64,000 nt of DNA from Symbiodinium natans (Eukaryota; Sar; Dinophyceae; Suessiales; Symbiodiniaceae): assembly GCA_905221605.1 (NCBI GenBank), contig CAJNDS010002335.1, positions 211,887 to 275,886 on the forward strand, read 5' to 3'. The translations under genes and the position numbers were made by a program. Below are positions 1 through 13,049 of this stretch, piece by piece. The notes below the pieces were generated by a model that was not told the DNA's origin, ran no database searches, and saw nothing but the letters and a program-made list of their open reading frames with translations. Each line of letters begins with the position of its first letter. The stretch's first letter is position 1.

Positions 1-1215
1 TACTCCAAGTACACGAAGAATCACGGCTCGCAGGGCGGTGACTACACGCAGTACCTGCAGTCCTATGCCGGGGACTCCAGCAAATACATGCAAGGGCAGG
101 GCTCGCAGGCGAGGCGGTCTTCCAAAAAGTGGGCGTTGAATCTCACAGGGTCAAGCTTCAGTGGCCGAAGTGGGCTGACGAATCCGAGCCGACATTGTGG
201 CGACTAGAACGAAGCCAGCTAGAACAAGACACTGAGTTGACTGCTGCTAAAGTTCCGGTTGGATGTCAAGCACACGAATGGCTTGTCTGGGTTGGGGTTA
301 AACCCTCACCTGTCAGCTTCTAAGTTCTCAGTGTTCCCGGAATGATGCGTTTGATTTCAACCTTGAACATGCCATGCCCTGATCGAGGGCGGCGGTTATC
401 AGCAGTACATGGATTACTCCAAGTACACGAAGAATCACGGCTCGCAGGGCGGTGACTACACGCAGTACCTGCAGTCCTATGCCGGGGACTCCAGCAAATA
501 CATGCAAGGGCAGGGCTCGCAGGCGAGGCGGTCTTCCAAAAAGTGGGTGTTGAATCTCACAGGGTCAAACTTCAGTTGCCGAAGTGGGCTGACGAATCCG
601 AGCCGACATTGTGGCGACTAGAACGAAGCCAGCTAGAACAAGACACTGAGTTGACTGCTGCTAAAGTTCCGGTTGGATGTCAAGCACACGAATGGCTTGT
701 CTGGGTTGGGGTTAAACCCTCACCTGTCAGCTTCTAAGTTCTCAGTGTTCCCGGAATGATGCGTTTGATTTCAGCCTTGAACATGCCATGCCCTGATCGA
801 GGGCGGCGGTTATCAGCAGTACATGGATTACTCCAAGTACACGAAGAATCACGGCTCGCAGGGCGGTGACTACACGCAGTACCTGCAGTCCTATGCCGGG
901 GACTCCAGCAAATACATGCAAGGGCAGGGCTCGCAGGCGAGGCGGTCTTCCAAAAGTGGGTATTGAATGTCACAGGCTGAAGCTTCAGTGGCCGAAGTGG
1001 GCTGACGAATCCGAGCCGACATTGTACCGACTGGAACGAAGCCAGTTAGAACGAGACACAGAGTTGACTGCTGCCAAAGTTCCGGTTGGATGTCAAGCAC
1101 ACGAATGGCTTGTCTGGGTTGGGGGAAAATCCTCACCTGTCAGCTTCTAAGTTCTCAGTGTTCCCGCAAATGATGCGTTTGATTTCAACCTTGAACATGC
1201 CATGCCCTGATCGGC
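1..1215 (+). repeat. Tandem 414-bp exon+intron duplication, about three copies
   Basis: Copies run from before 1 to 387, 388-801 and 802 to about 1215. Each is one 135-bp exon plus one 279-bp intron. Exons are identical or nearly so over the visible part; the introns of copies 1 and 2 differ by only a few bases, while the intron of copy 3 has more changes and its end has lost the GAG|GGCGGCGGTTAT acceptor context. The low divergence means recent duplication of a whole exon-intron unit, which keeps the reading frame because the exon is symmetric. Confidence 0.9.
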
Positions 1216-2541
1216 AGACTAATCGCTTGGCTCCACCTCACCTGGGTCACAACCCGCATGTTGTGATGTAGTGCGCGTGAAACCATGTTATTCTGAACCC
1301 CGCCCAGCCCATCTGTGAGGATGTGGTTGTGATGCACCGCGTGAAACAACGTCATTATTCACCCCCCCGACCACCCTTGCTCCCCCGGCCCCCACCCCCC
1401 AACTCAGTGCATATGAGCGGCTGCCTAAGTGTGTTTGCGGTGGACACGAGTTGTTGCGAGTGACTACAGCAAATACATGCAAGGGCAGGGCTCGCAGGCG
1501 AGGTGGTCTTCCATTGTTGAAACTTACGCGACGCAGGCCCAAGGCTACTCATCATATTCTGTTTGAGGACGGAGCTGAGTTGTTCTGCTGTCCCCATTTC
1601 GCACTAAGCCTCAAGAAACCGGGGCCCTGTTCCAGGGAAGTGGCTATCAGCAGTACATGAACTACTCCAAGTACACGCAGAACCACGGCTCGCAGGGGGG
1701 GGGCTACAAGCAGTACATGCACGACTATGCCAAATATATGCAAGGACAAAGCGGACAGGGGTCCTCTGGCAGCCCTGTTCTTTTGGCAGCCGACCCTAAA
1801 GCCACCCCCAAGGAATCGGACTCTGCGGACTCTGAGCATGCGAAATCTGCGAAGTCCGATTCCAAGCATCAGTCTTCCCATCGAAGCGGGCAGCACGTCT
1901 CCGAGCGCCAGCGTGAGCAGCTCGAGCGCCAGCGTGAGAAGGAGCAGCTGCATCAGGAGCTGCAGGCCGAAAGGGCGAGCCTCCGTGCCGAGCTTGCATC
2001 AGAGAAAGCCCGGCTGCGGGATGAGCTGGCGGCCGAAGCCAAGGCAGCTGCCGCAAAGGCAGGTAAGGACGGGAAGGAGCCAGCCAACGCCGAAGGCCTT
2101 GTTGAGTCTCCGGCACTGTTTGTCAGTCAGGACACAGAGCAAGCGAAGGCAGCGAAGGAGAGCGAAAGGCTCCAGGAAGAGAAGCAACGCCTCCGCGAGG
2201 AGCTGGCCTCGGAGCACGCTCGCCTGCACAAGGAGCTTGCTGCAGAACAGGAGGAGCTCCGGGAAGAGCAGCAGCACCTCCGCGAGGAGCTTGCCAGCGA
2301 GGCAAAGAAGGAGCAGAAGGAGCTAGGGCAGGAGCAGGCGCAAGAGCAGAATGACAAGCAGGTTACTGCGCCGGCCGAGCTTGCAGCCAGTGCATATGGA
2401 CCACAGCCTCTGCTCCTGACCTGCGGCCTCGTTGCTGCCTTGGTTGCTGGCTCTATGGTGGCTGTGGCTCGCCTTCGTCGCCTGCGCCAGGTATCGGAAT
2501 CCGATGACTACCTCATTTACGTGGAGCCAATGGAGGTTTGA
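1..2541 (+). CDS. KYM-repeat, coiled-coil, single-membrane-segment protein (5' end outside window)
   Basis: Exons seen: 1-108 (partial), 388-522, 802-936, a short one ending at 1498, and the last, 1636-2541, ending in TGA. The complete internal exons are 135 bp, phase 0, and encode 45 residues such as YSKYTKNHGSQGGDY and SSKYMQGQGSQ. Introns begin GCGAGG (GC donor) and end GAG|G. The last exon starts with one more diverged repeat, then about 170 residues rich in Glu, Lys, Arg, Gln and Ala in heptad-like order (long coiled coil), then a hydrophobic segment (LLLTCGLVAALVAGSMVAVA, about nt 2410-2469), then a basic and acidic cytosolic-looking tail ending EPMEV. I infer a membrane-anchored protein with a low-complexity Tyr/Gln-rich repeat region; similar KYM repeats occur in dinoflagellate hypothetical proteins. 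Function unknown. The acceptor of the short exon ending at 1498 and its phase are unclear, so that exon may be decayed. Confidence 0.75.
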
Positions 2542-5500
2542 GGCTGTGTCCATCCGTGTGCATGTGGGTGCCCAAAACACTTGGAGCGGCATTGCTGGCC
2601 AACCTTTGCCCCTAAGCTGGGGAGTTTTTCTTTTGTTCTTGCCAGTCTGTTTAACTGTCTTGTCAACTAAAGCGCACTGTTTGATACAAAGTCAACTGGG
2701 TTCCGAAGGCAGAATGTGGAACGCGCAGCGCACGCTCGTTGGCCAGCTTTGCGTAAAGGATCTTTTTCTTAAGCTAAACCACGCCTTGCTGCATGTGTGT
2801 CCGGACAGCTTAATCCAGAACCCGACAGCAGAGCATGAAATTCATCCGGCTTCGTAAGAACAATATGGACAGGCGTACTGTTTGCACAAAAGGTCTGTGG
2901 TGACGCCATGACCCGGCGAATATTATCGGCATCCCGCTTGATCAGGTCGACGCCTAAGTCAGTCTAAGTCTATTCTGTACGTGGCTCGAACACCCAAGGG
3001 GTCATGCTACGGAGCTGGGTTGCTGACCTAAAGCTTTGAATATAGATATCAGTGATATCTGAGTGATAGTTCTGTTGGATATCAGGGCTTAAGGTTTCAG
3101 ATTGCTGTCCGGACGCACTTTTGTTTCAACAGCCGCAGGCGCGCGCCCTGCAAATTCCACACGTTGCGCGTGGGTTTTTGCCAGAGGGCACACTTTTGCG
3201 TTTCAAAGCCGCCCAGCCCAAAGGCCTTGCCCGGCACTGGTCGACACTGGGGGTGTCCAAAAATCAGGCTCTTCCGAAACCCTTTTCGGATTTAGACGAT
3301 GACCCTACTATTGCCCCCAAAAAAAGGGCCCTTGTACTGGAGACCCCCATTCCATTGGGCTTTTGGGTTCTGGCGGCAAGGCGTGCTCCGACCATTTCCG
3401 GGTGCCTCCGAAGACACTTTTGAGTGTTTGAAGCTGCAAGAGCACGCATACCGGTGGTTCGTAGAACTCTTCAAAGGAAGGCACCCGGGATCGCATGCCT
3501 CCACTCCAGACCACGGAGGCAACCGCCCCTCCGTCGGATCCCCTGACACGACTTCCCAAAGCCTCAAGTGCTGCGGTCTGATCCAGCGCAGGGCACAGGG
3601 GTCTAGGGTTCAAGGGCTTACGGCCGCGATGGCCAGAGGTGGCCGCACTACACAACCCATGTATCCTAACCCGTGAACCCATACGCCCTGATTTAAGAGC
3701 CCAAGGCCCTACGGCGCAGTCCTGAAGCTTGACTCTCAAGCACTTCCTTCTCTGAATCGCCCTTCGAAGACCTTAGACATTTAGAGTACAGAGTTTACGG
3801 AGGAAATCAAATGACCCAACTCCATCCATAACATGTATATATGTATATATATATAGACATATATAATCATATAACATAGTATAACAGAATAGAATAGAAT
3901 AGAATACAACATAATATAATGGAGTTTCATATCATAAAAGATAAAATAAGCCATATATACATCACATACATAATATCTAGTTGTTTATCTACATTCTACA
4001 ATATTCGCCTGGTCCCTGCTCCCGAACATGTCGCCCCCAAACAAGGACCACTCACCGCAAAGCGTAGGGGCTTGTATCTATGGCTTTGCCAGTTAGCTGC
4101 TAAGCATGAGCATAAGAATGGCAGAATGATAGTGATAAGTAAAGTCATAAATACGACGTAAGAGGGACGCCACAACGTAGCCTCCCCCCTCCTGCCATTC
4201 CCCCCAAGCTTAAACTCATGGCTGAACCTACCCGTCACATCTCATCAGTGCCAGTCTGCTCTCATATATCCACCCCCAAACCCCAAATTTCCCAAACGCA
4301 TCCTAGACCGCCTGTAAACCCCAGAGCCCCACGTCCAGGACAGCCCCGTGAGCAGCTTCAACCTCACGTCCAGCTGGCGTCTTGGAAAGCGCAGGCGCCT
4401 CTGGGTTGTTGCGACTTCTGGCTTTACGAGCTGTGTAACGAGCTTTTGGTGCTTGAAGGGCTCCTACTGTGCTTAGAGCTTCCGCTTTCGGTGGAGGGGG
4501 CACAGGTTCTGCAGACATCTGCAGACTCAACCCTCCTTGAGAGCTCCCTCCGCCTTCCATGGCGCAGGGACCTGGCAAGCATCCAGGCCGCTGCGGTCTC
4601 TCCGATCTTGGGCTGCGTGCCAGGGTTGTGGTATGCACCAGAGCCGAGGGCTTGTAGGCCAACCTCTGAAAAGGGCCTCAGCTTGGAGAAAGATTGACGA
4701 TCTGGGGTCCGAACCTGAACGGCTTCAGGTTCAGGGTTTGTTTCGCCTTTAGGGTTCATGGTTCAGGGTGGCCAGCACTGAGTGTCCGTGTGCTCAAACC
4801 TTCGGGTGATTGCACAAGTCCTGATGCAAGAAAGGGCGACTGAGAAAGGGGCAGCCAAGGAGGACGGGGCGCTCGAAGCCACGGCCGGGGGAGATCAAGC
4901 CGCCGGCTTACACTCCGAGCAATTCCCTGGCGGAGGGCCCCAAAATGCCACCTTAATCAGGGTTTAGCCCCCTCAATCAGGGGGTATTTTAAATTCACAG
5001 GTTTCACGGATATGGGATCCTTCAGTTGAGTACGTGAGTTCATGGGCATCTTGAGGCAGAGCAAGGGGCGTCCGACGCTGGTGGCAAGCCAATTCTTGTC
5101 TTGCGGGGGCGGTTAGCGTATGTCTCACATCTCTTGCTTGTTGTTTTGAAGTTCTTGGTAGCCCAGTGGTACCCTTTTGCATTTTTTCTAGGTTCCCTTA
5201 TACAGTAACCAACCCCAAAAAGAGTACCCTTATTTTAATATAGTTACTCTAAGCGACCACGAGTTTCATCCACCAAGGTCTGTCCCCAGCCCCCGCACAC
5301 ATGGCGGGGAGCTGCTGCTGCCCCAACTAGTGCCAGCTCAGATGGACAGGGCCCGGCACCCAGCTCGAGGGTCTCGGGTGTCCATCTCGAGGGCTAGACT
5401 GAAGCGATGGAGCCCGAACCACCTAAACCCCAAGCCCTGAACCTTGTGGACCAGAGAGCACGTGCCAAACCCTGAAGCTTGGGCCGAGACCCTGAACCTC

Positions 5501-5787
5501 AGCGACGACGATGACGAGCTCATCTTCCACGCGAAGTGGCGTGGAGGGTTCTGAAGGGTTTCGGGTTTAGGGTCATAACGCAGGAGCCCTCAAGTCCAGC
5601 TTCCCAGGGTAAATTGCTACGGCTCAAGCCATATTTGCTACGAGGCCAGAACTTGGCGTTCCAATTCGTTGCAACCTGTATGTGCGGAGCCATGGACAAG
5701 AAGTCAATCTGTTGTGGTCGTGCCGCCTCGAAACGTCTCGAAACCGCAAGTTTCTTGCCACTTGAAGGATGCATTGGGATGTGGTAG
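2542..5787. other. Spacer with AT-rich simple repeat, no gene seen
   Basis: Starts with the presumed 3' UTR of the KYM-repeat gene. No ORF here has a recognisable domain or a convincing exon. About 3833-3955 is AT-rich, with TATATG and (AATAG)n runs. 5180-5260 is also AT-rich. From about 4260 on, CCCTAAA-like heptamers and their variants begin to appear. Confidence 0.5.
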
Positions 5788-5871
5788 TCAAAGTTCCGAG
5801 GAACGCTTGGTCATAAGTTTATACGTCTCTGTCTGGGATCTCGCCAGCATGAGCTGGATGGAGCTACACGC

Positions 5872-6144
5872 ATGGAAGTCAGCATTTGCACCGAACAGCG
5901 ATGTAGGGACTTGGTCTGCAGTGTGTTGGATGATGCAAGAGGCCATTTCAAGGAGGTGATGGCACAAGCTGAATCCCTGATACAAGAATGGGATGACTTC
6001 ACCCAACACCTTGAGACCAAACAAGTACATAAAAAGTCGACTTGCCTCGCTCTTATTGCGTGCACGGTTCTCATTTCAGCAGCGTGTCTGATCGGGTGGA
6101 TGCGGGTGCACGACCTCGAGGCAGTTCCCGACAGAACCCTTTGA
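5872..6144 (+). CDS. Candidate tail-anchored small protein or terminal exon
   Basis: An open frame of 90 codons from ATG 5872 to TGA 6142-6144; the frame is open upstream to 5788, so it may be a terminal exon beginning at an AG in 5788-5870 rather than a complete gene. The protein is acidic and helical at first (DDARGHFKEVMAQAESLIQE), then basic (KQVHKKS), then has a single strongly hydrophobic stretch (CLALIACTVLISAACLIGWM, about nt 6046-6105) and 14 residues after it. That is the layout of a tail-anchored membrane protein. No family is recognised. The hydrophobic segment and the lack of telomere-like heptamers inside it favour coding; no neighbouring exon could be tied to it. Confidence 0.4.
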   Translation: MEVSICTEQRCRDLVCSVLDDARGHFKEVMAQAESLIQEWDDFTQHLETKQVHKKSTCLALIACTVLISAACLIGWMRVHDLEAVPDRTL

Positions 6145-7785
6145 TGACGACCTCGCCATCCTTGATGCTTCCAAATCTCATGGAAGAACGCCGACTCAGG
6201 AGAATGGCACTCAAGCAACAGAGACTTGAAGAGAGACGCAGGCAAGCTTCGACAAGCAACGAATTGAGGATTCCCCACTGACTGCGGGCGTTAACTCTGC
6301 AGAAGGCCCGATTGCATGTTTCCCTATTCCAGTTTTGTAGTTCTGGTGTTCGTAGAATGTGACGTTGGATCTGAACTTGCGCGGTGCACCTGTCACTCCA
6401 TAAACTAGTAACTAGTGCCATAAGTTTGTGGCAGCTTCCTCTTAGTGACCTAGTGACAGCACTGGCTCAGCAGTGCTGCGAGCCGTGGGTGTTGGGACCG
6501 CGGTCCCACAAACGTCCTTTCCCGAGGGCGGGCGTCCAAAGGCTCGCGTGCTTAGGTTTAAGGCAGTCAGTTTGATAAGGCACCGGGCCCATCACGGGTG
6601 CTCGGCCGTGGGTGCTGCCGACCTCCGAGCTGGGATGCGGGCGAACGACCTGTGTCGGCTCGCGCCATCGAGGTCGAGGCGCTTTCACTGTACGGGGTGG
6701 CGCAAGGCTTAAAAGAGGACTGCGTACAGGTGTCTCTGAGAGAGCGTAGAAAAGTAGCCTATATGGGCAGCTCTTTAGATCCAGCTCCGAGTATGACAAG
6801 GTCACCACCGAGAGGTAGAGAACCGCCCGTATACAGCCTTATACCCGGGAAGAAGGGGATATATGCCCGAGAGTCTTTCCGTTGTAAGTGTCATGAGGTG
6901 TTCACTCGATGGTTTGGGAACCCATTTTGACATAGTTGCAGGAAGGCCCTTGCGTTAACGAATCTTGGCATGCTACTCGCAGTTCAGGTCCCGGTGTGTG
7001 ACTAAGTAAAGGAGGGTTGATGCGTTAACTGCAGACTGCGTCCATGGAGGGAGCGCTGAGCTTCAGTTTCGCCTTCACCCAAATGTGTAGCACAAAGCCG
7101 CATGTAATGACACTGGTACCCTTCAGGTTTTCTCCAGTGCCAGGGTATCTCGAATCGCAGCATTCAGAGTTGCGTGAACATGTGTACTAGAATATAGTTG
7201 TAAGCCAGTACGATATGTTGACATAGTCGCATTATACAGGCCGATCATGGCCTAGGTCGCTTCCAGTCGGCAGCTGGCGCTCGCAGCATGGGAAGGCGAG
7301 CGCGGCGAGCAAGGACTCAGCGAAGCAGCGGGCGCGAGCGGAAAACATGGAGATGTCAGCAAGACCATTTCTGGCACTAAGGTTGCCTGTAGGGGGTTCC
7401 TGCCTATGCCAAGTGGAAGTGTGTCGCAGTGCACCAACTCATGTTCTGCTTCTGTTGGTCCTGTCAGCAAAGTTTTGCGCAGGTTAGGTTCAGGGTGGTG
7501 GAGACACGGCTAGATGGTTGTGTGGAAATTGAAACTTAAGTTTTCCGGTGCAGAAAGTGTCAAGAGGTTTCCCTTGAAAGCAGGGCATTAGGTGACCCTT
7601 CAGCTGTGGTTTAGCGTGCCGCGCCGCACTTCACCCCGAACGCAATCTGATATGTCAAGAGTCCCAAGCCACTTCCCCAAGACTTGCCTTTTACAACAAG
7701 GTCCAAGTCTAAGCCCTACTGACGATCCCGGGGATTTTGAAGGCCAGCGCGAGACTCTTTGCAAGCCATTTGCTTGCGCATACAG
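6145..7785. other. Spacer, no supported gene
   Basis: Short ORFs only, none with a recognisable domain. A frame at 6042-6281 ending in an Arg/Glu-rich helix (MEERRLRRMALKQQRLEERR) overlaps the tail-anchored candidate in another frame and is probably a shadow. Confidence 0.4.
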
Positions 7786-7881
7786 GAGGAGTTGGACATG
7801 CTCTCTGTGAGAGATCTTGCAGAGCATCTGCGGCGGTGCGGTGCAGACAGCCCGCAAGGCTGTCAGCATTTGGCAGAACCC
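7786..7881 (+). CDS. Candidate exon, SAP/ARMET-like helix-extended-loop-helix
   Basis: A 96-bp phase-0 stretch between a polypyrimidine-poor AG acceptor (TACAG|GAG) and a GT donor (CCC|GTGGGA). It encodes EELDMLSVRDLAEHLRRCG followed by ADSPQGCQHLAEP. The pattern V-x-D/E-L-x-x-x-L-R-x-x-G-x-D-x-x-x-C resembles the SAP-like or ARMET C-terminal fold that is frequent in dinoflagellate proteins. No other exon of the same gene was found nearby, so it may be chance. Confidence 0.3.
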
Positions 7882-9786
7882 GTGGGAGGGGCTCACAGGG
7901 CTTCAGGGTCACAGACAATAAGTATGGTTTATAATGTGGAGCCTATTGTGGAGCTCTGAGTAATACAAGGTTGGTTGCTACAGGAGGACCTCTGTGGTTT
8001 CTTCGGGGTCTTTTTTTCATGTAAGTAAAACTTTAAAACCTTCAAGGCTTCAATTCTGAAAGCTTTGCGGTTTCAGAGCTTTGGGCTGCAGACGTGTAAG
8101 CTGGAGGCTTCATTTTGAAGGTCAAAGCTTGACTTCGGAGCCTCCCGGCGCTTGCACTACTCCGAACCACCTGTCAATGTCATAGTTCTGATATCCGGGC
8201 CATCCTGGACTACCCCCTGAGAACTTGATCCCCTGGCTGCCTGATAGGGTTTTTTAAAGGGGATCCATGGTGTCCGGACCCAGGCGGCATCAGAGTTTGG
8301 AGCTTTAGCCCTTGGGCTTCAGACCTTGTCGGGCCAGTTGATCATTCTGTTTCGGCATCACGTCGAGCTTATAATTCTTCTTGTTTGTTCGGCAGCAACC
8401 ATTCTGGGCGTGCGCCCGAACAGGGGTCCCTTGTTCAATGCGCTGAGCCTGAAAGCTTTCAACCTTCACACCCTACCAAGGGAGCCCAGTCCGGAGCAAT
8501 CTTTAAAGCACCAAGAAAACCCCGGGATTTTTGTTTGGGGTTTGTGTCGCCCAAATTGCCGCAGAACCTCGGAGCTTCTCCCACTCCACGGTCGCTTCCT
8601 CGAGCGACGAACGCAAGCCCGTCCCTGCCTGGGGTCTCTGTGGGAGATGGGAGATGGGACCAAGGGGGCCAGGAGTTGAATTTAGGGGGGGGGTCGGGGG
8701 GGGGCTCGGAGCAGTTGCTAATGGTAGTCCCTTGTGGTCCCTAGATAAACATGCAATAAGAATCCCCCCGAGACCCTGTTCCATTATCCTAAAGATTAAG
8801 CCCCTTATAGTACGGGAGCTACCTGGGTCTCCTTCGACATTCTGTTGTTGTTTTCTTTGTGCCCTCAAGAGCATGTTAGAGGTATGGTTTTTGATGAAAG
8901 TCTTAACGGGAGTAGCGCGATACACCTTGTGCGCCTAAACTTCGCAAACTTCACAAGCTGCCCAGGAAATTGCCAATTGTAGGGGTGTAGACTGCAGTGC
9001 GTAGGCCAAGACGGGGGTGAAATTATGCTAGCACCCTCAGCCTAAGCTTTACAAAAAAACATGCCCAAACAGTGGTGCAGGCACCTCGGCCCGTTTTAAG
9101 AACCCCCCCAAAAAAGGAGAAAACACGAGTGGGAGAGGGAGGTGCTTGAGGGGATCGACCCTCGCCGAATGCCCTGCAGCAAAAGAAGAGCAAGAACAGA
9201 GAGGGAAGCAACAACGAGAGAGCTCGCAAGGGACAGAAGTAGAGAAGACGCGCAGACGCTCCATTGCTGCCAAAGGCTACATGTTTTGCCAACATCTCCC
9301 AGCTTTATCGAACATGCGACATGTTATAAAGTGTGGCTTGTGTTTTTCGATATTCCGATTGTCCGTTTCTCTGCAAAGCTGGAAGCTACCCTTAGCGCCT
9401 GCCGTGGAAAACAAAAAACGCATGAGCCATTGTGTGATACGATGTCAGTGTTGTTGAAAGCACTTTCTCGAACATGTTCGTGATTTAGGTCTTTATGAGT
9501 TTTGGCTCCTTCTTCGCCCGTCGTATTTGCAGGCAGTATCATCCGGTGGTGAGTCTGTGGTGCTGAAGAGCCGACCATACAACCTCTTCACCAACAGTTA
9601 AACAGTAAGGCCAGCAAGTCGTCGCCGGCGCGGCTTCTCATCCCAGACATCCTTGTCAACTCGGAGGCTGGTGGGCGATTGAATCAAGAGATCATTTTTC
9701 CCTTTGCGGCCCACAATGCAATGCAAGTTTTCCTGATCCCGTACGCCTGGGCCGGGCGCGAGCTTCTCAGCGTGGTGCTGGTTGGG
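7882..9786. other. Non-coding stretch, nothing recognised
   Basis: No domain-bearing frame. Short G and C runs at 8680-8705. An ORF at 9146-9457 with a charged start (KEEQEQRGKQQRESSQG) has no supporting splice or family evidence and is not called. Confidence 0.4.
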
Positions 9787-9960
9787 CACGCGCGCACGCA
9801 CACGCGCACGCGCGCACGTTCATGCGCACGCGCGCACCCACCCACACCCACCCATCCCCACCCACACACACCCACACACACACCCACACACACACCCACA
9901 CACCACACCCACACACACACCCACACACACCACACCCACACATACCCGCACACAACACAC
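9787..9960. repeat. CG/CA microsatellite (alternating purine-pyrimidine)
   Basis: CGCGCACG-type run from 9787 to about 9836, passing into CCCACACACA repeats to about 9960. Reading frames across it give Thr-His-Pro polymers and are artefacts. Confidence 0.95.
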
Positions 9961-10458
9961 ATATGTAGACATTGGCACGGCATCTGTGAAATGAGTGGGT
10001 TTGACTTCTGGGGTAACCGGGTTCGGGCCCCGATAATTGCGCATTGTTATAGCACGTTGGCCCAATTTCAGCTGGCGTGGTGGTGAATGTCTGTGTTCTC
10101 TGCAAGTGTCTTATCTGGACTTGTGGCGTGATCTTTGGAGTGATCTAAGAGTGTCTCGAGTGCTCTTCAAGTCGGAGACCTTGGAGTGCTTCTGGCGGTC
10201 ATCATGTGGCCGTGGATGGTTGCGCACTGTTTGTCACGGACACTGTCAGAATGGCATCGGCACTGTCCGAGAGTGCGGCATGTGCGACGTAATCCAGAAG
10301 CACTACGGGCACTTTTGAAGCTGGTCTGAAAAGTAGTCAGCACAGCCCCTCTTCAGCATTATGGCATCATGCAACCGGGGTCAGCACACTCCGTTTCCTC
10401 ATTGTTAACAAATATTTCTGATTTTTGCTATCGCTGTTGCAGTGCAAGTGTCTCATGC

Positions 10459-10810
10459 ATGAGCTTGCGTTGTTTGATCTCCGAACTGCAGAACCGGTTC
10501 GCATGACAGCAAGCAAACGAAGGGTGTACTAGACGATTTTGCTTTGTGAGAAGTCAGAAGATGTTTTCTCTATGAACTCATTCGTACACATGAGGGCTAC
10601 ACGCATGCATCGAACCAACTCTGTCAATATAAGCTTGCATTGCACGCAGCAAGACAGTCAAGAGTATCCTGCAGGAGCTTGCCTTGTGTGATCTCCAACA
10701 TTTAGACGAACCGGTTTGCAGGATAGCAAACAAGCGACGAGTGCCCTGGACGATCTTGCGTTGTGAGATTTCCTAGGATGTGTCCTACGTATGACCTGAG
10801 CTCATGTGTC
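10459..10810. repeat. Diverged direct duplication, about 215-bp spacing
   Basis: The block starting GAGCTTGCGTTGTTTGATCT at 10461 recurs as GGAGCTTGCCTTGTGTGATC near 10674. In both copies it is followed by GAACCGGTT(C/T)GCA, then AGCAAACRA, then GACGATTTTGC or GACGATCTTGC and TTGTGAGA. The copies are roughly 75-80 percent alike by eye. No coding frame is kept, so this is an old non-coding tandem duplication. Confidence 0.6.
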
Positions 10811-12547
10811 AGAGAGTTTGTGCCTTAGCTTTCGTTCGCCCTGCTTTCAAGTAGCTAGAGAGATCCACGGTATGTTTCTTGCTGTAGAGGCATTCATGTG
10901 CGCGTGTAGCCGTGGATGCGGGCCCGAGGGGGGGGGGGCGGGGGGAGGGGGGGTCATGGACAGAGTTCCCGGCCAAATGAAGAGATGCACTGTGACGATG
11001 CACGTGGATGATCGAGGCGACCAGCAGGACGGCAACGATATATACATTTCTTTGTTTTTGAGTTGTTTGGTGTGAGTGCGCAACGACGAGAAGTCTGAAG
11101 AGCGAGTCTCGGACGAACCAGGACTGACAACCGGCAGCGCTGGAAATCGAACGCTCTTGCGTTTTGTGAACGGTCTTTTGGGCTACCTTTTGGTATGGCA
11201 GACAAGTGAAGAGTCTCATCCACCTATCTAAACGGCCTGATGCATGTAAGGCAGCCATGACTCATGGACCAGCGTGCTTGGTTTCCAGTATGTTTGTGAC
11301 ATCAGGCGGGACGCACGCGGATCCCATCCGCGCCGGGCTAAGCAGCTCTGGGCATTCCCGTGCGCATTTGATTGACCGGAAAGCAGACAGGGCCGGTATT
11401 GCGAACTGGGTCTGGGCCAGCACGATGGGAGTGTTGTGGGATGTTGTACGGGTTTCGGGTGCTGTTATATCAATATTTCATACACGTATCTTCTCTCTCT
11501 CTCTCTATATATATGTATCTTGTTCACATTATGCAAGTTCGACTTGCAGAAGATATCGACTTATGTAGACAAACCTTCCCAAGCTCAGGCTTTCGATCAG
11601 CTCCTTCCCCAGCCGCCATCCAGTGCTCATGGCTCCCGGCTTCCCCTGTAGGCCCCCAGAGTTTTGGAGTGTTTTGTTCGCCTGTCGGGGTGTTGGGTGT
11701 GTTAGGACATCGTATAGGCAGAATGAGGAGGGGGATTTCCCTCACTTGTCTTTAGGGGCTCAAAGTTTGCGGGCTTCCATGAGGGATTCCGAGCTCCACT
11801 AGTAGCCTCTGGGCCGAGGGCCTCTGCCAGGGTGTAGGGCTTCTTTGGGTTAAGGTAGTTTTCTCGTAGCTTGTTTCGTGTTTCGGTCCGTGTACTGCAA
11901 ACTTGAGGACGGGAGGTAGTTAGTTCGGAGAAGGCCCTGAGAAGCCTGAGTCCAAAGTGCAACTCGTGTCCAGCCTGCACCCTGAATCATCCGCGTCGAC
12001 TGCGCCGCACAGGCACTCAGTGAGCAGTTACCTGAGCATCGGTTCACCCGCAGCAGTTTCTCGGAAAAGCGGTTGCATAAGCTTATAACCGGCGCTGTAG
12101 TGGATAGGCTTTGGCAAGCCTTTGCGCATGTAGGGCGTAAAACAAAAGTATTCCACCTGGGCGGGCAAGGGCTTGGGGTGAGTCAGGGAGTATGGTGAGG
12201 GCAGCAATCTCCGGTCACGTGAATGTCACGTGATTCTCATGGAATTATCCCCTGGCAACATCTTTCGACACATATTTATAGAAAAAAACAACGTGAGCTG
12301 TTTTACACAGGGACCAACAGGCCACGTAAACCTTTGAATCCCATTGTCGGGGTGTTTCCCCCGCCATCATCCAGGCTAATTATCCAGGAAGGAGCTATCC
12401 CATCTACATATGACCATGGGCATCTCTTGCTATTGAATCGGGCTCATTTAATTTTCGGAGTATCGTGAGTACACAGTGGGGATTCCGTCTTGAATGGGAG
12501 TTCAGACAATTTTTGTGGTAACGGAGTAGTTTGGTAGGATCTGTACA

Positions 12548-12804
<257 letters not shown>

Positions 12805-13049
12805 CAAAAACCAAGGGACTGCTGAAGGAAACTGCGAAACCCACGTAAGGATCCCACAAAAACCCCACGACCGTTCTGTAAAGTTTCGGACTCTCTAGAC
12901 GTCTGCTCCCTCTCCTGCAGCGGTAGGAAAGCACCCATTCCACCGAATTTCGGCAGGTGTGCCTGCAGTGAGCGTCCTGGATACCTGCAAGATCCTTATG
13001 TGGATTTTCTTTACCTGTCCAATCTCTGCCTGCTTTACTTCGAACATCC

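Noticed and set aside
2121-2592. Minus-strand ORFs over the coiled-coil exon (Ser/Cys/Leu-rich)
   Set aside because: Shadows of the Glu/Lys/Arg-rich + frame.
3102-3740. Overlapping ORFs up to 143 codons
   Set aside because: Both strands open, no domain, no splice signals that link to anything.
9679-10105. ORFs across the CA/CG microsatellite
   Set aside because: Repeat-derived Thr-His-Pro or Val-Cys-Gly polymers.
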